Assembly: GCF_002646595.1 (NCBI RefSeq)
Contig: NZ_PDUD01000011.1
Span: forward strand, 124,001-188,000
Length of the DNA: 64,000 nucleotides
From: Flavilitoribacter nigricans DSM 23189 = NBRC 102662
GTDB lineage: Bacteria > Bacteroidota > Bacteroidia > Chitinophagales > Saprospiraceae
Direction of reading: 5' to 3'
The position numbers and the translations under genes were made by a program. The notes below the pieces were generated by a model, which was given only the letters and a program-made list of their open reading frames with translations, did no database searches and was not told the DNA's origin. Position 1 is the stretch's first letter. Every line of letters starts with the position of its first letter. Below, in pieces: positions 61,443 through 64,000 of this stretch.

Positions 61443-62000
61443 CTATTTACCGATAAATTTCATCCGGTAATCGGCCTTCACCTTACCCTTCCGGATATTT
61501 TCCAGTTTTCTTTTGATCAGCCGCTTTTTGATCGGCTTCAGATGCTCAGTGAAAAGGATACCGTCAATGTGGTCGTATTCATGCTGGATGACCCGGGCAT
61601 TGATACCGGTGAATACCTCTTCGTGTTCTTCGAAATTTTCGTCCTGATAACGGATGCGCAACTGGGGCAGACGTTCCACATCACCGCGCACGTCCGGAAT
61701 GCTGAGGCAGCCTTCCTCGTAAGCCCAGGGCTCACCAACTTCTTCGATCTTCTGCGCGTTGATCAGTACTTTTTTAATCCCCATTTCCTTTTGTCCTTCT
61801 TCCATTATCTGTACCGTATCCACCAGGAACAGGCGGATCGGCAGACCGATCTGTGGGGCCGCCAGGCCAACGCCGGAGGCTTTGTACATAGTTTCCCACA
61901 TATTCTCGATCAATTGCTCCAGTTCGGGATAATCTTTGCTGATGGGTTCTGCTTCTTTCTTCAATACCGGATAACCGTATCCGTAGATAGGTAAGATCAT
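61443..62000 (-). CDS. def: Peptide deformylase
   Basis: 185 residues. The three deformylase motifs are all present: GVGLAAPQIG, EGCLSIP and QHEYDHIDG (metal-binding HExxH form). Starting at the ATG at 62000 overlaps the ruvX stop (TAATG), so it is translationally coupled; an upstream ATG two codons earlier is less natural. The enzyme removes the N-formyl group from nascent proteins. The C-terminal basic helix (KRLIKRKLENIRKGKVK) fits ribosome contact. Confidence 0.95.
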   Translation of the reverse strand: MILPIYGYGYPVLKKEAEPISKDYPELEQLIENMWETMYKASGVGLAAPQIGLPIRLFLVDTVQIMEEGQKEMGIKKVLINAQKIEEVGEPWAYEEGCLSIPDVRGDVERLPQLRIRYQDENFEEHEEVFTGINARVIQHEYDHIDGILFTEHLKPIKKRLIKRKLENIRKGKVKADYRMKFIGK

Positions 62001-62419
62001 TACCAAAGTCTTTTACTTTCCAAATAATCACTTAATATCAGGGCCGCACTCACTTTGTCTACCAGGCTTTTGTCCCGGCGTTTTTTCTTTCTGGTACCAC
62101 TCTGCAGGATCACTTTTTTAGCATCTTCCGACGTAAAACTCTCATCGTGTAATTCTACGGTGATCTCCGGATAGGTCTTGCGAAGTTTGCGAACCAGCCC
62201 CACTACGAGGTGGTGGATCTGGGTCGGATTGCCGTCCGCATGCAGCGGTTCACCAACAACGATCGCCTCCACACTTTCGTCCGTTAGATACGCTCCGAGA
62301 AAATCCAGCAGGGTCGCGGTCGACACTGTTTCCAGCGGACTAGCGATCAACTTCAGCGGATCCGTAACAGCGATCCCCGTTCGTTTGGTACCATAATCAA
62401 TAGCGAGTACTCTTGCCAC
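62000..62419 (-). CDS. ruvX: Holliday junction resolvase-like RuvX (YqgF)
   Basis: 139 residues from a GTG at 62419, which gives the normal family length (about 138) and starts the fold directly (ARVLAIDYGTKRTGIAVTDP). A frame extension to 62497 adds 26 unlikely residues. RNase H-like features: DYGTKRTG, IVVGEP, ELHDESFTSEDA. YqgF proteins act in pre-16S rRNA 5' processing or as resolvases. Coupled to the def gene. A TAnnTTTG -7 box (62431-62424) places the predicted transcript start almost on the GTG, so the mRNA may be leaderless. Confidence 0.92.
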   Translation of the reverse strand: MARVLAIDYGTKRTGIAVTDPLKLIASPLETVSTATLLDFLGAYLTDESVEAIVVGEPLHADGNPTQIHHLVVGLVRKLRKTYPEITVELHDESFTSEDAKKVILQSGTRKKKRRDKSLVDKVSAALILSDYLESKRLW

Positions 62420-62423
62420 GCCG

Positions 62424-62431
62424 CAAAGATA
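62424..62431 (-). promoter_or_regulatory. Putative -7 box overlapping the ruvX start region
   Basis: On the minus strand TATCTTTG matches TAnnTTTG, 5 bp before the GTG at 62419. No -33 TTG at the usual spacing. Confidence 0.45.
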
Positions 62432-62751
62432 GACTTTATACCGGAAATAAGGTGGTGAATTGAATTCGGACAGGCGCAAAAAAATGTTGCCGGTCATAAA
62501 TCATTATGCCGGCAACTATCCTCCGCAGTCGTTGAAAACTAAACGTATTCAAAAGAATGCGTTTTCGTCTTCAAACTGTCCACAATTTAAAAGGTGCTTT
62601 TGGAAGTACCCAATCAAAGGTGATCAAGGGAGCAGAAAAGGTGATTAATGGAGCTTTCTTCATGTGTTTTTAGTTGGGAATGGCCGGATTCATTGAGAAT
62701 TGTTCAAAAAAGCAGCCCGAAAATTGGAAGGAAAGAAAAACAGAAGCGAAA
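62432..62751. other. Intergenic region, nothing recognised
   Basis: 320 bp between the ruvX promoter box and the end of the CHAT-domain gene. No ORF, terminator or repeat is convincing. Confidence 0.4.
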
Positions 62752-64000
62752 TTACTTTCGCCAGCTCAGGCCATAAAAGAGGGCCAGAATGAGGGATACC
62801 CCCAGGAACGGAAGCAGGAACCAGTGCCAGGTGGCCCGCTGTGCATCGAGTTCGATCTTTTCCTGGTTGCCGATCAGGATAAAATTAGCCCAGAAAGAAG
62901 GCGCGGCACTCAGGCTACGGAGATTGGGTGCGTTCAGGAAGTCCAGTTTAGCCCGCTGGAGAGCGCGGTCTTTGGGCAGGCCTTCTTTGAGGTAACGGTT
63001 GAATTGTACCATCAGGGTCTGGGTGGCATAATCATCGGCGGGCCAGAGGCTGGTCACGATATTGGCGCTCCCGGCGTAGTAAAAACCCCGGGACAAGCTC
63101 ATGATCCCTTCGCCCTCCAGCAGGTCACCGTTGCCGGTCTCGCAGGCACTGAGGATGATCAGATCCGCCCGCATGGGAATATCGAAGATCTCGTAGGTCG
63201 CCAGCGTGGTATCGTGGAAATAGATCACGTTAAAAAGCGCATCCTGCTCGTCGACGCAGGCGTGGGTAGCGAGCTGAAGGATCCGGTATTTATCGGCGGA
63301 TGCCTTAAAGTTCTGCAAACTCGCCTGCTCGTTAAGATATGCGGTTCCTTCCAGTATTTCCTGGGTTTCCTGTACACTTTTTTCGCTGTACGGCAGATAC
63401 ATCAGACTGCCCGTTGTGCAGTCGCGACTTATCGCCCGTCCAACGTCGCCCTCCCTGAATACCGGCGCAAAGCCCCCGTAATCACTGCGCTCATCCGGAC
63501 CGTCCGTCCGGTGAATACTTTCCAGCAATAAAGTGGCCGAATAACCGTAAGCCAGCGCGTGGTGCTCGATCAGGTAATCCTGCTGAGCGGGCGCATAACT
63601 GATCTGATCCCCGCTGGGAGGAGAGACCAGTAAGGACTCGAAAGCGAGGAATCCGAGAATATCATCCGGTATCAGGTACAAACGCAGTTCGTCCGCTGCG
63701 TCTTCTGGCAGGAGTTGGCGGAGCAGAACGTCGTACAGCCGGGAAGCCGAATGCACATAAGACTCGTAAGTAGCGGGCTCCAGCAGGGCCTTGCCCTGGG
63801 TGCGGAGGGCTTTTTGGTAGGACTTGAAATCGTTTTCCCAGCGGGCCAGCTCCGGAAGCTGTTGAAAAACGGCTCCCTCCGGCCTAATGAGCATCGCAAA
63901 ACTCTGGTCCCCGAAAATGAAATAGGAAACCAGCCGTGTGCCCTTATCCCGGAGCAATTCTTCCCGGATCTGGCCAATGCCCGCCAGGGCATCACCGTAG
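62752..64000 (-). CDS. CHAT domain protein with C-terminal membrane anchor, 5' truncated
   Basis: The frame is open to the right edge (LAGIGQIREELLRDKG precedes the TTG at 63957), so the start is outside the window. At least 415 residues are visible. The CHAT (caspase-HetF) domain has the His in LQLATHACVDE and the Cys in IILSACETGNGD, a typical His-Cys dyad, then ANIVTSLWPADDYAT near the end. A single membrane helix (LLPFLGVSLILALFYGL) follows at the C-terminus with a short basic tail, anchoring the peptidase at a membrane. CHAT proteins often have TPR repeats upstream, which would lie off the window. Substrate and activation are unknown. Confidence 0.88.
   Translation of the reverse strand, partial: YGDALAGIGQIREELLRDKGTRLVSYFIFGDQSFAMLIRPEGAVFQQLPELARWENDFKSYQKALRTQGKALLEPATYESYVHSASRLYDVLLRQLLPEDAADELRLYLIPDDILGFLAFESLLVSPPSGDQISYAPAQQDYLIEHHALAYGYSATLLLESIHRTDGPDERSDYGGFAPVFREGDVGRAISRDCTTGSLMYLPYSEKSVQETQEILEGTAYLNEQASLQNFKASADKYRILQLATHACVDEQDALFNVIYFHDTTLATYEIFDIPMRADLIILSACETGNGDLLEGEGIMSLSRGFYYAGSANIVTSLWPADDYATQTLMVQFNRYLKEGLPKDRALQRAKLDFLNAPNLRSLSAAPSFWANFILIGNQEKIELDAQRATWHWFLLPFLGVSLILALFYGLSWRK

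Overview
The window reads as a chromosomal segment of a Bacteroidota bacterium. The protein content is closest in style to the Saprospirales/Lewinella group, but this placement is inference from gene content, not a database match. Supporting signs are type IX secretion (T9SS) C-terminal sorting domains (haloperoxidase at 29495, PDZ protein at 45257), several -7 boxes matching the Bacteroidota pattern TAnnTTTG, little sign of Shine-Dalgarno sequences, a fused alpha/beta 2-oxoacid dehydrogenase E1, and a divergent LptD / amidase / MlaD envelope cluster. One tRNA gene (Thr, anticodon CGT) is present. I see no rRNA, CRISPR array, prophage or transposase.

Layout. 1-2400: the end of a DUF1553 (PSD1-type) protein translationally coupled to a Tat-exported DUF1501 protein. 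2657-11062: an orphan PAS histidine kinase, a MATE exporter, an S9 peptidase, a membrane-anchored winged-helix-like protein and a DUF4382 lipoprotein. 11582-13900: a large GH-A-type glycosidase fused to a degenerate gluzincin-like domain. 14165-16784: an AT-richer accessory patch of small minus-strand genes. It contains a DUF4160 / DUF2442-HTH pair whose promoter is buried in a perfect 38-bp palindrome. 17206-20671: SDR protein, slipin-like SPFH protein and a lipoprotein TIM-barrel isomerase. 20958-26648: outer-envelope cluster (MlaD-like and amidase-SPOR on minus, LptD-like on plus). 27011-31768: WG-repeat protein, a repeat element, tRNA-Thr and a vanadium-haloperoxidase-like T9SS cargo. 31882-36764: SDR/DUF2867, crotonase and fused E1, fitting branched-chain amino acid or acyl-CoA catabolism. 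37552-40109: an Lgt-like membrane transferase, a COG1964/Tes-like radical SAM enzyme and a small membrane protein, the best candidate here for an undescribed pathway. 40274-43177: FtsK and a small protein. 43384-48065: serine hydrolase, triple-PDZ T9SS protein, AraC regulator and a small lipoprotein. 48081-54441: peptide-type ABC importer operon with two substrate-binding lipoproteins and two permeases but no ATPase. 55209-64000: lipoproteins, TonB-like protein, alkaline phosphatase, DprA, SH3-like protein, a glucosaminidase-fold protein lacking its catalytic Glu, peptide deformylase, RuvX and a membrane-anchored CHAT protein cut by the window edge.

Non-coding structure is rich. There are two copies of a ~150-bp dispersed repeat, one bounded by 15-bp terminal inverted repeats and 11-bp direct repeats. 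There are also a ~165-bp imperfect long inverted repeat, several perfect palindromes and a run of heptanucleotide repeats. All family assignments rest on motifs read by eye; no database search was possible.
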